Shown: positions 51,801 to 62,147 of the stretch, piece by piece
How positions within the stretch are numbered: the first letter of the stretch is position 1
Layout: each line of letters opens with the position of its first letter
NCBI RefSeq assembly: GCF_037126465.1
Contig: NC_088204.1
Coordinates: forward strand, 79,545,807-79,609,806
From: Ornithodoros turicata
Lineage: Eukaryota > Arthropoda > Arachnida > Ixodida > Argasidae
Direction of reading: 5' to 3'
Length of the DNA: 64,000 bases
The notes under the pieces: model-generated
The model's database searches: none
What the model was told of the DNA's origin: nothing
What the model saw: the letters and a program-made list of their open reading frames with translations, nothing else
Translations under genes and position numbers: made by a program

Positions 51801-54800
51801 CTGTCCAACTGCCGGACGCCTAGATCTGATAAGCCCCTAAGGCTATGAACATGGTAGTGCACTTAATGTTTCTCTATTTCATAACCGGGTAATACTGGAA
51901 ATACTGACAGTACTTTTATGTGCAACACTGTAGGTAGCATTAATAGTGCACATTGGTAAACGCAGCTTACTCTTACTTAAAGTGTATAGTCTTCGAAATA
52001 TTTTAGTAACTGAGACCAATCATTACTTTACATCTTCATTCTTACCATAGTCAGTGTTGTCGGGCTGATACCGCGATGGCCAGAAGTAAGGAGTCTGAGA
52101 AGGAATCGGCAAGCGTTAGTGTTAGCCACATAGTGTTGGCCGCTGATTCACCTGGAAGCGATAGAGGGTGCTGTCATCCTTGATGGCGTAACTCTTGGCG
52201 TTGTCACTGACAGGGAAGAAGTAGCCATGCTGGCACAGGAGGTTGGCCAGGTGTAGAGCTTCTGCAGCCACGGGGCCTGCACAACATCGTAACAGTGTTA
52301 TACCCAGTGTTATAGACCTGGAGTACTTCTGAATATACTTACTCGGGTCCTCGATGTCTAAGTTGTCCATGAGCCACTCCACGACATCATAACCTGCATT
52401 CGAAACCAACCCAGTCAGACTCTTTACGAACCCCACTCTTGAACCCTACTTGAACCATACTACTTGAACCAGTGATTTATCTAGGCCCCCCTACACCCCC
52501 TAACACCGCCCAAAATCTAGAGAATCCTTTTTTTCTTTTTTCGCTCGAGAAGTGCGTAGTTCTGGCTTCGCCTCATTTGTATACAACAGTTTTATACAGA
52601 TACAGATTTATATCAGACACAGAGATACAGATACAGATTTATATCTCAGAGTACGTGCTTGTTTCGGGATTTTTGCGAAAGAGGGTGGATTCAAATAGTG
52701 GACGCCTGCAATTCCGCTGTATCGCATTTTCGCGAAAATATCTAATTGCAAAGTTAATCGATGCATTTTAGGTAATTAGTCGTGCAGTATAGTTATATGC
52801 TCTTTCCCTCAGAACGTACGCCTGGCCGCGTAACCCGAACGCAAAAATGGCATCAGTGCTGCTCTCACAGTAAAAAAAAAAAAATCTGTAAAGGAATAAA
52901 AAAAAAAAACACCCTGTATGTCTAGTCATTTGAACATTTTTTCAGAGGATAAGGACCTCTGGAATTTTGTTTCTATCTAATTCCTGTGGTCTGCTGAGAG
53001 CACAGCCAATCAGCTCCTCTGAGGAAATACAAGGAAAGTCAGTAGCAAGCCAGCCCGCCTGTGCAAGCCTCTTTTTAAAACCACAACGAAAAAAAAAATG
53101 TCGTCACGATGTCACGTGGCGCATGATCGTCACAGGGTTTGCATCTCACCAGTTGAAGTTCTCACTTGGTTGGTTGTGTTATGACTGATCACACGAAGCG
53201 AAGAACTGAAGTAGCATACAAATACAGTCAAACTCCTTTACAACGAAACTCAGGGGACAGCAAAAAAAAAAAAATCGCAGTAAAAGTATTTTCGTTAAAA
53301 AGGATTTCCATTATTGGACCTATAGGCTCCAGCGGGACCGCAAAAAAAATTTGCTGTAGTGGTATTTTCGTTAAAAAGGTGTTCGCTATAAAGGAGTTTG
53401 ACTGTACGCGTAACTTAACTCACCCAGGAATGCACAGGGTATGGAGGTGAGAAACAACTTCTGGCTGCGAACGGGAACTCCGCTCTCTGGATGCTGCATT
53501 TCACGAATCAGCTTTTCCATCTGAAATTCAAAGGCGAGATGAAATTTCGCCGATTTCTATACGTGCACTCTGTGTCGTGCGCTCCCAACACGCCGTATAA
53601 ATAAACGGCAATTATCCCTAAAATATCCCGCGGTGGATATTTCGCAATGTACAGGGAAAAGCGTAGTCATCCTTTTTACAATCATGAGAAGTTATGGACA
53701 CTCAAACTTTGTTTGCCTCTTCGAAATGTCAATAGACCTCTACCCGAGAAACGTCATCATGACGTTGGTAGACAGACTGAAACCGAAACAAATCGGACGG
53801 TTCCACGATTGGCCACTTGTTCGCTGCCTCCTATTGAAAGAAAAGTAGTCGCGTCCCTTTCAGGGACCATCGTAGTCCCCTCAAGAACGTGGCTTTCGGG
53901 CGCGTCCTTGTTCGCCCCTAGCTTGGAGCGTAGTTGAATTCTACCAAATTGGTGGCGCTGTGGAACACTATGACGTCATTTGTTTACAAACAGGGAGAGG
54001 TCTATATCGTCTATGGGGTTCATGTGGCATGTGAGCACAGCCCTCCAATTTTCTCGATAGATTTTTTTTTTTTTTTTGTTCACGTGCTTTACACAAAAGC
54101 ACTCGTTAAGGTTGAAGAGAACGTAGCTGATGAGACCGTTTGAAACGGAAGTGATGGAACTGAAACAAAGGCACTATTAGTACGTAAATGCGTTTAATTT
54201 GTTTGATTTATTTGTTCACGAAAAAAAAAATATGTGAAGACGATACGCGTGGCTTGAGTGGGTACCGCTGTATAAAATAGTGTTTTTGTATTATATTTCT
54301 TCTTAATTATTATATTTATATGAAAGAGTTCATTTTATAGTATAGTATTTTATCCAAGCATACAAACATTTGACCGGTTGGACATTCCCCAGTATCCTTC
54401 AATGTAATCAGGAGGGCAACCGAATAAGCGAATATGAACGATATGATAAAGCGGCGAAATTCCGGACCCTGTATACCCTGTACCCAGTACCCCCTGTGAT
54501 ACCCTGTGACCCCCTGAATACCCTGTACCCCCTGTGATAAACACCAAACTGACGAAAGCCATGTGAGCGTTATACTGCTCCGTACGGGATCTTTCCGTGC
54601 GTTCCCTTTCGCTGCCTTCTTTCCCCTTGCACCCTTTTCCCCTTTCCTTTTTTTTTTTCTAGGGCATCTTGCCGCCCCCTCTCTGGCAGAATACAATACA
54701 GCCGTACTCTGTACGTTTACCTGGCACCGCTCATTGGTCCTTTTGGATCTACGTAGTGACTCAGAGTCATTACAGTCGTAGTCATGATAGAATCATTACG

Positions 54801-57396
54801 CAACTCCGACAGGACCCATGACACTCTGTACAAAAAAATTCTGCAGGCTGACTCACCTTACGTGAAAACCCAGATTATTATTTGATAACAACATTCTGCG
54901 ACCACTAACTTCCTAGAGAAGACATATTCCGGACGTCCACGGGACGAATCGCGCGTGATATTGATAACGTTTACCTTGTGCGGCGCGGGCACTCCAATGT
55001 CGATGATTTTAATGTGTCACGAACGGATCATTATGAGTTCGTTTTGCAGGCATATTTGTCATCATTCTTAATTTCCAACCCCGCCCTATACACGGTACTG
55101 GTGTCTGGATCGAATATTGGAGAATGAAACGACACTCATTGTAGAGCTCTGCTTCATCGGTAATAATGCGTAAACATTGTGTTCTTGCTTTCACCTTCGG
55201 TAGGATCTGTTGTCGTTAGCCGCTTTTAAAGTGCCGTATAAGCACCGTGATGCAACCGTGGCTACGGTCGGTGTATAGACGTGGACAGATGCAGAGAGCA
55301 CAGCCGGAAGAAGTGGGAGGCAGAGGGGGGTAAGTATATGCGTCCTGGGCCGACTTCGGAGGCAACTGTGCCGACCTTCGTCTGGAAAGCCTTGCCATGA
55401 GAAGACACAAGGAAAACCTCATGCAGCATATTGTGCAGAGTTTCGACTTAATCGGTTTTATTCGATAAACACGGGGAGTGGACATGGCAGTCTATTCCTC
55501 GGCCCCTCCCCTCCAATAAAAAAGTACTTCGCATGCTAGAAAATATTCCATGCCGTCATACCACAAAAGGTCTCTGAAAAATATAAGATTATTAATAATT
55601 GGAAAATACACAACTACGGGTTGTCTAAGACATACTGCGCAGCAATAAAAAACAGATATAGCAGAATATTTTTGTCGTTATTTCAGCTTTCATGCTCTAC
55701 GCACTATTATCCCCTTCGTTCACGGCTGGGCTATTTCCCGATCCCGAATCAATTAGAATTTGAATCAATTTGAATCAATTAGAAACCAATGTTAGAATTT
55801 ACTGTGCCTGCGCTTCTTAATTCAATTGAAGATGTCGGCATTGACGTCGTGTACAGTTAAAAAGGTTGACATTGTCGATTATTTTTCGTGTTCTTGAGTC
55901 TTTTTTAATTTGATTTTATTATTATATACTCGTGTGCGTTACACAGCGATTATATTAATTTAATCGCTAAAGCGCGGATTTGCATGCAAACGCATGTTTT
56001 TTTTTCTCGATATGGTTTCGTATCTGGACGATGAAAAAAAAAAACACTTTTGGTCTTGGTTTGGGACCGATCAAAAGGGTTCTATGTTACATATAAATGC
56101 ATGTTTTGCACGTTGTGGCATATCTCGCATGAAAGTGCATGGAAAATTCATATTTTGCCATATTTTTAGGTGTGACGACGTACTACTTCTTTTTTCATGG
56201 ATGGTTTTTACTGGTTTCGGGTACGGGTTGGGTCGTCTTTCGCAAAAAATTGCGCTCGCAATCCAATATTTTCTTCGTTTCTATGAGGTGAGGTGTGGTG
56301 TTGATCCCTATACCCAGGCTGCTCCATCCTCCACCGCGTGCATGGCTGATGGGCCGTACTTCACCTTCACCACGTTACTATCACGAAGATGGGCGGCGTT
56401 CACATTTTAATCTGAACTGAATTAATTAATTTACTTTACTTTAATTAAACTGAAAGCCATGACGAAACAAAAGCCTGTGCATGGGCAACACGAAAAACAC
56501 GAACACAGACGTATGTTCGTTTTTTTTCGTGTTGCCCATGCTCAGGAATGTTTCGTGATGTATCTCGTCCACACTCTTTTATCAATTTTCAACCTCTTTA
56601 TCAATATCAATATCAATATTATTTACGCTATTTTATCAATCACGAACGCAAAGCCTTCAGCTCCATGATTTATACGTGTGACGCAAGTATATCCTTTGCT
56701 GTGTTCTGCAGAACGAATGCGACTTTATTTAACCGTATATTATCGCTAATAAAATATTCACTTTCTTAAAAATAGGCATTTGGTGCATTGGTTTCGTATC
56801 AAGAACAATGAAAAACATTGCATATATTGAGGACTGTTACTGCATATTTCGAAGATTATCAGTGCATAGTTGCATGCATAGTGCATGTTCGTATTTCGGC
56901 TGTTTTTAGTGCATATTTATCCGCACTCTAGTGATCACCAGTTTATTTCCGCTGTTTATTTATTTATTTATTTATTTATACCCTCAAGGCGTAGCTGCCT
57001 TTTGCACTGCTGTATGGGACATGAGCCTAGTGAAGTTTTATCCTGCGGCTTTTTACTTGTTTCCATTTCACGCTTTTGCGAATAAAGCATTATTATTATT
57101 GTTATTATTATTATTAACTATACTATAAGCACTCGCCGGTAAATTCTAAGTGATCGGATTTACGTAATAAAAAAGAAAGGCCGATTTTCCTCAGTGCAAG
57201 AAAGGTAATATCACGGTCCCCATGACTATCCGTTCCCATGACTGGCCTAAGCGGGAGCTTCTCCCGGGTTCCGATCGCGGCGCCGCCAGGAGGCGCCCGT
57301 TGTCCCTAGGCCAACTTTTTGATGGAGCTGCATGACCAGAAAGCTATCAGGGGACCGTGGTAATATGCAGTGTCTTACCCTGTTCCAGTCATTCAT
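45501..57396 (-). CDS. R7-family regulator of G-protein signalling (DEP-GGL-RGS), 14 exons, about 521 aa
   Basis: R7 RGS proteins bind G-beta-5 through a GGL domain and speed GTP hydrolysis by Gi/o alpha subunits in neurons. Exons: 57379-57396 (uncertain), 53424-53520, 52343-52393, 52152-52276, 52046-52094, 51458-51522, 51302-51378, 51154-51235, 49939-50028, 49798-49859, 49642-49740, 47980-48183, 47094-47318, 45501-45822. All phases join. DEP lies at about 15-97 (G-Y-F-F-P-V-S-D, Y-R-F-Q), then T-P-Y-F-W-P-S and the DEP-helical extension. GGL is at about 212-262 with N-P-W. RGS is at about 285-400, with E-N-I-L-F-W containing the catalytic asparagine and Y-P-R-F-L-R-S. E-L-R-H-G-S-Q and E-V-N-L-D recall RGS9/RGS11 more than RGS6/7. 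The tail is Ser/Thr-rich and longer than in RGS11. Confidence 0.92.
46729..46904. mobile_element. TA-flanked mariner-type MITE, copy A
   Basis: CAGTCAAACTCCTTTATA and its inverse are flanked by TA (46727-46728, 46905-46906). It is 176 bp, in RGS intron 13, and the same family as 53225-53404. Confidence 0.9.
47094..47318 (-). CDS. RGS exon 13 (second half of RGS domain)
   Basis: The acceptor is CTTGCAG and the donor is AAGAG|GTAACA, 225 bp, phase 2 to 2. It encodes E-V-N-L-D-G-R-T and D-E-A-Q-Q-H-V-F-T-L-M-E-K-D-T-Y-P-R-F-L-R-S. Confidence 0.93.
47532..47761. mobile_element. Palindromic MITE, CACTCTTAAAAAAGGG ends
   Basis: 230 bp with ends CACTCTTAAAAAAGGGTG and CACCCCCTTTTTTAAGAGTG and a second inner inverted pair (actcccttcagggagt core). 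It lies in RGS intron 12. Confidence 0.85.
47980..48183 (-). CDS. RGS exon 12 (first half of RGS domain)
   Basis: The acceptor is ACGTGCAG and the donor is CATGA|GTAAGC, 204 bp, phase 2 to 2. It encodes K-R-W-T-L-S-L-E-E-L-L-S-D-P and E-Y-S-H-E-N-I-L-F-W-N-A-V. Confidence 0.94.
48767..49525. mobile_element. GC-rich element with inverted ends (AAAGGAGCA...TGCTCCTTT)
   Basis: The left end 'ttaaaggagcactgaggtgac' and right end 'gtcacctcattgctcctttaaa' are near inverses. The ~750-bp interior is strikingly GC-rich and CpG-rich against the AT-rich surroundings. It holds TATA-like words (ctataaatgagc near 49151, ttataatac near 49408). It lies in RGS intron 11. ORFs here on both strands lack any domain. 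Confidence 0.7.
49642..49740 (-). CDS. RGS exon 11 (GGL domain end)
   Basis: The acceptor is CGCGCAG and the donor is GGCA|GTGAGT, 99 bp, phase 2 to 2. It encodes Y-E-E-Y-K-D-F-D-S-F-L and T-N-P-W-I-T-D-D-P-A-L-W, with the conserved N-P-W. Confidence 0.93.
49798..49859 (-). CDS. RGS exon 10 (GGL helix)
   Basis: The acceptor is TATCCGCAG and the donor is CAGAG|GTAAGC, 62 bp, phase 0 to 2. It encodes M-E-I-L-K-R-N-L-A-R-S-R-T-K-V-S, the G-gamma-like helix. The intron to exon 11 is only 57 bp. Confidence 0.9.
49939..50028 (-). CDS. RGS exon 9 (linker)
   Basis: The acceptor is GTTACAG and the donor is GCGAA|GTACGC, 90 bp, phase 0 to 0. It begins P-G-C as in vertebrate R7 proteins after H-R-P-P, then a basic linker ending D-D-L-R-R-E. 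Confidence 0.82.
50133..50285. repeat. Perfect ~48-bp hairpin arms in RGS intron 8
   Basis: 'ctcaagcagcacaatgtac...gggggtggacgg' (50133-50180) is an exact inverse of 'ccgtccaccccc...gtacattgtgctgcttgag' (about 50238-50285). The loop is about 57 bp. Confidence 0.93.
50504..50642. mobile_element. Small MITE with GAGTTTTAG ends
   Basis: 'gagttttagtataccgttgataa' and 'ttatcaacggtctgctaaaactc' are inverted ends around an inner inverted pair (aaccaatc / gattggtt). Confidence 0.75.
50657..50803. repeat. Long hairpin, ~65-bp arms, poly-A loop
   Basis: 'gtgcatcgtacgctatc' through 'tggtggttctgcgcac' is the near-inverse of 'gcgcacaaccacca' through 'gatagggtacgacgcac'. The loop contains A12. Confidence 0.9.
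51154..51235 (-). CDS. RGS exon 8
   Basis: The acceptor is GTGCACAG and the donor is CTCCA|GTACGT, 82 bp, phase 2 to 0. It encodes L-I-L-N-S-Q-E-R-A-Y-W-R-I-H-R-P-P. Confidence 0.92.
51302..51378 (-). CDS. RGS exon 7
   Basis: The acceptor is TTTCCAG and the donor is GCCAG|GTAAGG, 77 bp, phase 0 to 2. It encodes H-K-W-E-F-I-C-M-Q-A-E-E-Q-A. Confidence 0.92.
51458..51522 (-). CDS. RGS exon 6
   Basis: The acceptor is GCTCAG and the donor is AACAG|GTACGG, 65 bp, phase 1 to 0. It encodes I-Y-L-V-K-R-S-L-R-N-K and L-E-E-Y-E-Q. Confidence 0.92.
52046..52094 (-). CDS. RGS exon 5
   Basis: The acceptor is TTCTCAG and the donor is CTATG|GTAAGA, 49 bp, phase 0 to 1. It encodes T-P-Y-F-W-P-S-R-Y-Q-P-D-N-T-D-Y, an R7 signature. 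Confidence 0.93.
52152..52276 (-). CDS. RGS exon 4 (DEP domain end)
   Basis: The acceptor is TTGTGCAG and the donor is TCCAG|GTGAAT, 125 bp, phase 1 to 0. It encodes A-L-H-L-A-N-L-L-C-Q-H-G-Y-F-F-P-V and L-Y-R-F-Q. Confidence 0.94.
52343..52393 (-). CDS. RGS exon 3 (DEP domain)
   Basis: The acceptor is AATGCAG and the donor is CCCGA|GTAAGT, 51 bp, phase 1 to 1. It encodes Y-D-V-V-E-W-L-M-D-N-L-D-I-E-D-P. The intron to exon 4 is 66 bp. Confidence 0.93.
53225..53404. mobile_element. TA-flanked mariner-type MITE, copy B
   Basis: CAGTCAAACTCCTTTACA and its inverse are flanked by TA (53223-53224, 53405-53406). It is 180 bp, in reverse orientation to 46729-46904. It lies 19 bp from RGS exon 2. 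Confidence 0.9.
53424..53520 (-). CDS. RGS exon 2 (DEP domain start)
   Basis: The acceptor is AATTTCAG and the donor is CCTGG|GTGAGT, 97 bp, phase 0 to 1. It encodes M-E-K-L-I-R-E-M-Q...G-V-P-V-R-S-Q-K-L-F-L. Its own ATG could start translation if exon 1 is wrong. Confidence 0.93.
53732..54005. mobile_element. ATAGACCTCT MITE, full copy
   Basis: ATAGACCTCTACCC to GGGAGAGGTCTAT, 274 bp, about 85 % alike by eye to 40649-40948. It lies in RGS intron 1. Confidence 0.9.
54006..57378 (-). other. RGS intron 1, distal part
   Basis: 3.4 kb without a recognisable exon. It holds a SINE fragment (55334-55445), a hairpin near 56475-56540 (gggcaacacgaaaa / ttttcgtgttgccc), a TTTA run at 56957-56980, and AT-rich sequence. 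Confidence 0.5.
55334..55445 (-). mobile_element. SINE fragment
   Basis: It shares 'gcgtcctgggccgacttc', 'ggcaactgtgccgac' and 'aaggaaaacc' with 45090-45335, in the same orientation, but lacks the tRNA head. Confidence 0.7.
57379..57396 (-). CDS. RGS exon 1 (candidate start, six codons)
   Basis: ATG AAT GAC TGG AAC AGG precedes GTAAGA, phase 0, as needed to join exon 2 at M-E-K-L. The frame is open upstream to a TGA about 45 bases away, so the exon may be longer or internal. Chosen for phase and position only. Confidence 0.4.
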
Positions 57397-57665
57397 ATTT
57401 CCGAGGTTTACGAGTGAATGCAGCTCAACAGAGTAAAATGGTCAATTCTAAAAGCGATAAAAACCTCCAGTGCGAGGGGACAACGAAAGGGACAAAGGAC
57501 GTGACAAACACAGCACTGTAACTGGAGTTGTAGCTGTTTTTTTTAATCGCTTTTAGAATGGATCGCCAACCCGCCCGGATTTTAACTTTATTACAGTAAA
57601 ATGGGTCTAGCTTCTTACTAGGGACATTGTACTGCACATCGACATGAACAGAGGGTAGGACGTAC

Positions 57666-57760
57666 CTGTGTTCTTGCGCCATTTCGTGCAGCATACTCTC
57701 ATCGAGTATCTCGTGTAGTATACCACATGCTACCGTGGGCAGGGCTACAATCCTTGAGAG
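57666..57760 (-). CDS. Orphan exon, unknown protein
   Basis: Between acceptor GGGTTCAG and donor CACAG|GTACGT, 95 bp stay open (phase 0 to 2). It encodes L-S-R-I-V-A-L-P-T-V...I-L-H-E-I-L-D-E-S-M-L-H-E-M-A-Q-E-H. It cannot join RGS exon 1 or 2 in phase. It may belong to a separate minus-strand gene with 62025-62147. No family recognised. Confidence 0.35.
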
Positions 57761-59433
57761 CTGAACCCTATAACATTTTCACTTACGTTTCTACGAGCAG
57801 GTCGCTAAGCGCGATGCTATGGAAACGGAAGCACCGAACATCTATGCAAGAGAACACTCTGAATTGGGGGTGTCTGCAACTGACAGCGACAGCTCTGTAA
57901 TTTGTAAATTCTGCCGGTTGACCGTGAGCGTTCGTGGTGGGAGTTTGTGCAAGCAACTTGTGTAAGTACGCTTGCATGTATGACAATTCAGTGTGATTGA
58001 GCCTGCCGAGCTATAGATACAATTTTACGCTCATCGAGTTAAATAAATAAAAAAAAAGGTTGTGCTCAGCGTTGCTGGTACACTTCGTTTTTTTTTTCCT
58101 TTCGTTTTTTTAGTTGCTCACTACATGGAGATTTCTGCGGTAAGCTCTGGCAATGGACCTGTACGAAGTTCCGTTTTTTGAAATCTCCGGAAAACTCAGC
58201 ATTCTCGAGAAGTTGAAATCCTCGATAAATATAACCCCGACTTTTGCCAAATAAAACTCCGAAAAGTCGTGTTGTATTTTCTGTATATATTCTTTAATAC
58301 TTGGTGCAGTTGCAAGTATACACTTACACCATGTCGCTACATGCGGTCATTACACATCTCGACTTCCTGTGGCGGCGTTGTGGCTACGCTGTACACTTAT
58401 ATATACAGATCGGAACCCTAAGTTATGTAGCAGGATTTAAATCATTATGTAAAATGTAGCAGGATTCGAACTCAACACCTCCAACTCTTCAGCATGACCT
58501 TGGACACACTGCCACCTAGCGAATGTTCCATGTACTCGGCCACTGCGCTGGTTCTAGATATGTGATGTAATCTCCATTATTACCACACGTCTCTCCATCA
58601 CTATACGCTATCCTATGACGCGGCTAGTGTAACATTCATTACCGTTTCAGATACACATAATTTTCACGCATTCTCATAATTACCCTCGTAAACTAAGAAG
58701 CACCAATCCGTTCACCTCGAACACTCGACCCATCCCACGATCTTCAGCAACCTTGGCTGTCTTTCCCACAAGCCCAACGTGCTTCCCAACCCGTTCTCTC
58801 CGCCATTACTAAGTTTTGGTCAATCAAACTGATAACTGGCAGTATAATGGCTACCCACCGTGATGTTTCCAAAGCGGACATATCGGCCATTTATTTTGGT
58901 ACCTCTCTACTTTCTTTGGTATTTATATGCCCGTGTCCAACACGCATGGCTGATCGATTACTTTGGAGCACGTCAGCGGTATGGATTGGAATTTTTGTTT
59001 ATCTACGCCTGGTTCGGTTCCAGGTATGGGGAAGATCACCAACGAAAAAGTAAAAAAAGAAAAGAGAAAAACAAAGGTGGTGGTGCTAGTGCTGAAAGAG
59101 CTTGCCGTTGTCGGCCTCATAAAACAACAAAAAAAAAAAAAAAAAAAAACTCAGGTTGTCGTCTGCTTCAGCAAATCGCAGCAGACGACATCAAACACAG
59201 GCTTTCTGTGGCTACTGTGGCTTGTGGCGGCTCGTTTCCACAGCTACAGCCGCCGAAAGCACGGCCGTGATCGGAGGACTCATAATGACTACGTCACGAC
59301 GTTTAAGCTTTGTTTATCTTGTTGTTGTTGCCGCATATGTGATGCCACCAAGAAGTGAGGCCAACCGCGTGACGTCACCACTGGTCTTCCGGTTTCGGTT
59401 TTACAGATGCCTGCGGTTGCCTGCATAGCATAG
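57761..59433. other. Interval without an assignable gene
   Basis: It contains poly-A/T tracts, a SINE fragment at 59078-59122 followed by A20, and the first copy (59160-59275) of a segment that recurs at 59725-59845. Confidence 0.45.
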
Positions 59434-59845
59434 TTTCGGAATGCCTGGATAGGTGTGTATATATCCTTTAGCGTGCCAAGGTGGCCCCCAAAGTGGCGTG
59501 TGCGGAGCCTCCTCATTGGTCTTCTCAGGTAACGTCACTTTTACGGGGCTTCAAGAGAACTTATTCCTTCCTTCGTGGAGTGTCTCATTGTCGTCTGCAT
59601 CGTCATCGGCTGGTTTTGAACTCTGCGGACATGTGGTGTGTGAAGACAGTCCCGAAAGCAACGTCGTGCAGACAAAAGAAGACCATCCTTTCTCCCCTTC
59701 TTAGTTTCAGAAACTACAGGCGTCGTCTGCATTTTCAAACACAGAAGGCAAGTGGCTACGAGTGGCTTCCTGTGCGGCTGAAGGCGGAACGTTTCCATGG
59801 TTACGCCTCTGGAAGCGTGGTTGTGATTGCGGAGATCATTGACGG
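59160..59845. repeat. Direct repeat, two diverged ~110-bp copies
   Basis: 59160-59275 and 59725-59845 share 'gtcgtctgc', 'tcaaacacag', 'gtggctac.gtggct', 'cg.ttcca' and 'gat.ggag.tcat' in order and orientation. Similarity is roughly 60-65 %. Confidence 0.55.
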
Positions 59846-60347
59846 TAAGCTTCGTTCGAGTAGCGAAGGCCCGACCTTCAACTTGTCGTTATCTCATAAC
59901 GCGCGTTAACTTGCGCGAACCTACCACAGTGGCTTTGGAGCGCGCGAACTTTAAATATAACGATGACGATCGCGATGTGAAAGTTGAAGATCGGGGCCGT
60001 TTAGTCCACAAGTCCGTTGCTCTGGAAGCCATTTCACAGGCTACAGGTACGCACATCGGCAAATAGTCGCGTGTACAAGGTATATCCCATACGAAGCCTC
60101 CTCCGTCTTTTGAAGTAACGTCACAACTACAAAGTCAAAGGGCAAACCCACAATTTATGCGCTATGCGTCACTTGCACCACTGTCTTGTTTGAAACTTCT
60201 TTAGGGTATTTCCTTCGCTTCTGTTTTACAGGCGGGTACAGGTACCCCCGCTTATTGGACGGAAGTATAATACGACAGAAACACAGAACGCTTATCTTGA
60301 GCCTAAATACACGCGGGTTAATATCACGGTGTTACCTACAAAAATGA
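59434..60347 (+). CDS. Possible small plus-strand gene, 5' end unknown
   Basis: Four segments join in phase by good GT-AG sites: to 59528 (CTCAG|GTAACG), 59711-59844 (acceptor with a long pyrimidine tract; donor GACG|GTAAGC), 59930-60046 (CCACAG; CTACAG|GTACGC) and 60232-60347 (TTTTACAG; stop TGA 60345-60347). AATAAA follows near 60423. The product would include W-P-P-K-W-R-V-R, V-V-V-I-A-E-I-I-D and a charged N-D-D-D-R-D-V-K-V-E-D-R-G stretch. No start codon is visible and no family is recognised. Chance is possible because part lies in a repeat. Confidence 0.25.
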
Positions 60348-62024
60348 TGGTAGCTAGACACAACAAATTTAGTTTGATGCCACAATCAGCAGCAGGTGCT
60401 GCTGGAACAGATAATGCGACAAAATAAAAAACTTAATAAGTGTTAAATAAGTACATTCTGTTTCTGAAAACCTCAGTAATAATCCGAATCCAATCCAAAA
60501 CCAAAATCCAAACGTACAAACGGAAGCAGACGACAGCACCATGGTGAAGCAGACGGCCAAGCATGCTTGTTGTCAGTAGACGTTGCTTGCACGTTGCATG
60601 ACATAACGCACGCGTACGCTGACAGGCACGGAATATATTCTCGGAATTAGCAGGATCAACATGATTGAGTGACAGCTCCAATATTATAGGCTGTTATAGG
60701 CATCCATTGCAAACGACAAGGCCGCGTCACATGACCACCGCCATGTCAGACTGGCTGGCGGTTTTAACTCCACGCGCGTGCGTGACAATAGAGTACCACA
60801 TGTATATTCGAATCAATCACCTCGCACCTGCGTCGAGACACAGACTCGTGGCCTTTTCACAACGTTTGTATTATGTGTTAAACGTGTGAAAAATATAGTG
60901 TTGCCCTTAAACTGGTCTACTGCGTACGTACCACGTTAGAACGAGATTTATATACGTTCATATATAATAAGAGCTAGAGGACTAGTAGAGCTATAATGCG
61001 AATGAGCGATTACCACTATTTGCTTATAGCGTTATTTTGATTTTCTAGTTGAGGGCCGGCTACTTTTCAAACCAGTTGCTGCGTGAATATTACGGCCCTG
61101 ACGAGCTTCAATAGTGTTCATAACTCCCGTAAACACTGATGTCCTAGACACGCAGCTGCACGTACAAAATATAGAGCAACAGCACTTGCCAGAATCGCAC
61201 GCCGCTCCTGAACTTTAAAACGCCTTGGCTCAATAACTCACAAGCAGTGCACATATACGAATATTGGAAGGGTATCTGAATTACATTTGTTTTCGGCGCA
61301 ATTATGTCTCCGCAACTATATAGTTTACTCTAACTAAAATTGCAATTTGTCACTGCCACGATACCCTTTGACCGTTCCAATATCTATCCGATGTATCGAT
61401 TATACCTTTTTGAATTTCAGACTCAACGGTTCACTCCAAATACTATACATTCAGCGACATTTGAAGCACGAGCGTGTATGTGCCGAGTCAGCACGAAGAA
61501 ATATTCTGCTCCCTCCGCTTTATTGCCACTTCTTGCGCACTAACCTGCGTGCCGTCAGGTTTTACCGTGTCACCCCTCATAACCCACTTGAAGAACCAGC
61601 CGAGAGGTATATATCCGCGGGATGAGGACTCCGACGAGGACATCCACGCTTCAGGCACACTTCACAGTCTCCGTCTTGTCCCTTCCGACCCAACACTTGG
61701 AAATAAAAAAAAAAAACCAAACTACCAGAGGGGGGGGGGGGGGGGAGAAAAACTCGCAGACAGAAACGATATCCTCGCGATTTGAAAGCACAAACTCCGT
61801 CGTCGCATCGGCGCCGACGACTGGCTCGGCCCTTCCTTTTTTTTTTTCTCCTTCTTTCTTTCTTTCCAGTTCCGCAGCCATTTCGTGTTTCTTGAACTGG
61901 TAACTCCGTTAGAGATTTCAAAATCATCTCGGATTCCTCTTGTCTCGGGTCGTGAGCCACGGAACCGCGGGCCTAACCTTTGCTCCATTTTTTCGCGAGG
62001 TCAAGAGAAGGGGACAAACGTTAC
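60348..62024. other. Interval without a recognised gene
   Basis: A long G-run (61732-61745) and poly-A/T tracts generate the charged and proline-rich frames seen here. No domain is present. Confidence 0.45.
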
Positions 62025-62147
62025 CTTGGCGAAGACAGGTTCCTTGTAGTGGTCGTCGGCGGCGTCCATTGCGTCAGCGGCGTCGTGTTGACCGCCGGGG
62101 CTCATACCGTCAACGTGTTTCCCGCTGGGCGGTAGTGCCAGCGACAT
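62025..62147 (-). CDS. Candidate first coding exon of an unknown minus-strand gene
   Basis: ATG at 62145-62147 starts 41 codons (M-S-L-A-L-P-P-S-G-K...D-D-H-Y-K-E-P-V-F-A-K) ending at donor CCAAG|GTAACG, phase 0. The surroundings are GC- and CpG-rich. It could join 57666-57760 (phase 0) or be an alternative 5' exon of the RGS gene. Not recognised. Confidence 0.4.

Noticed and set aside
61577..61960. 127-residue minus-strand arginine/lysine- and proline-rich frame
   Set aside because: The composition comes from poly-T, poly-G and TTC runs. No homology or splice support.
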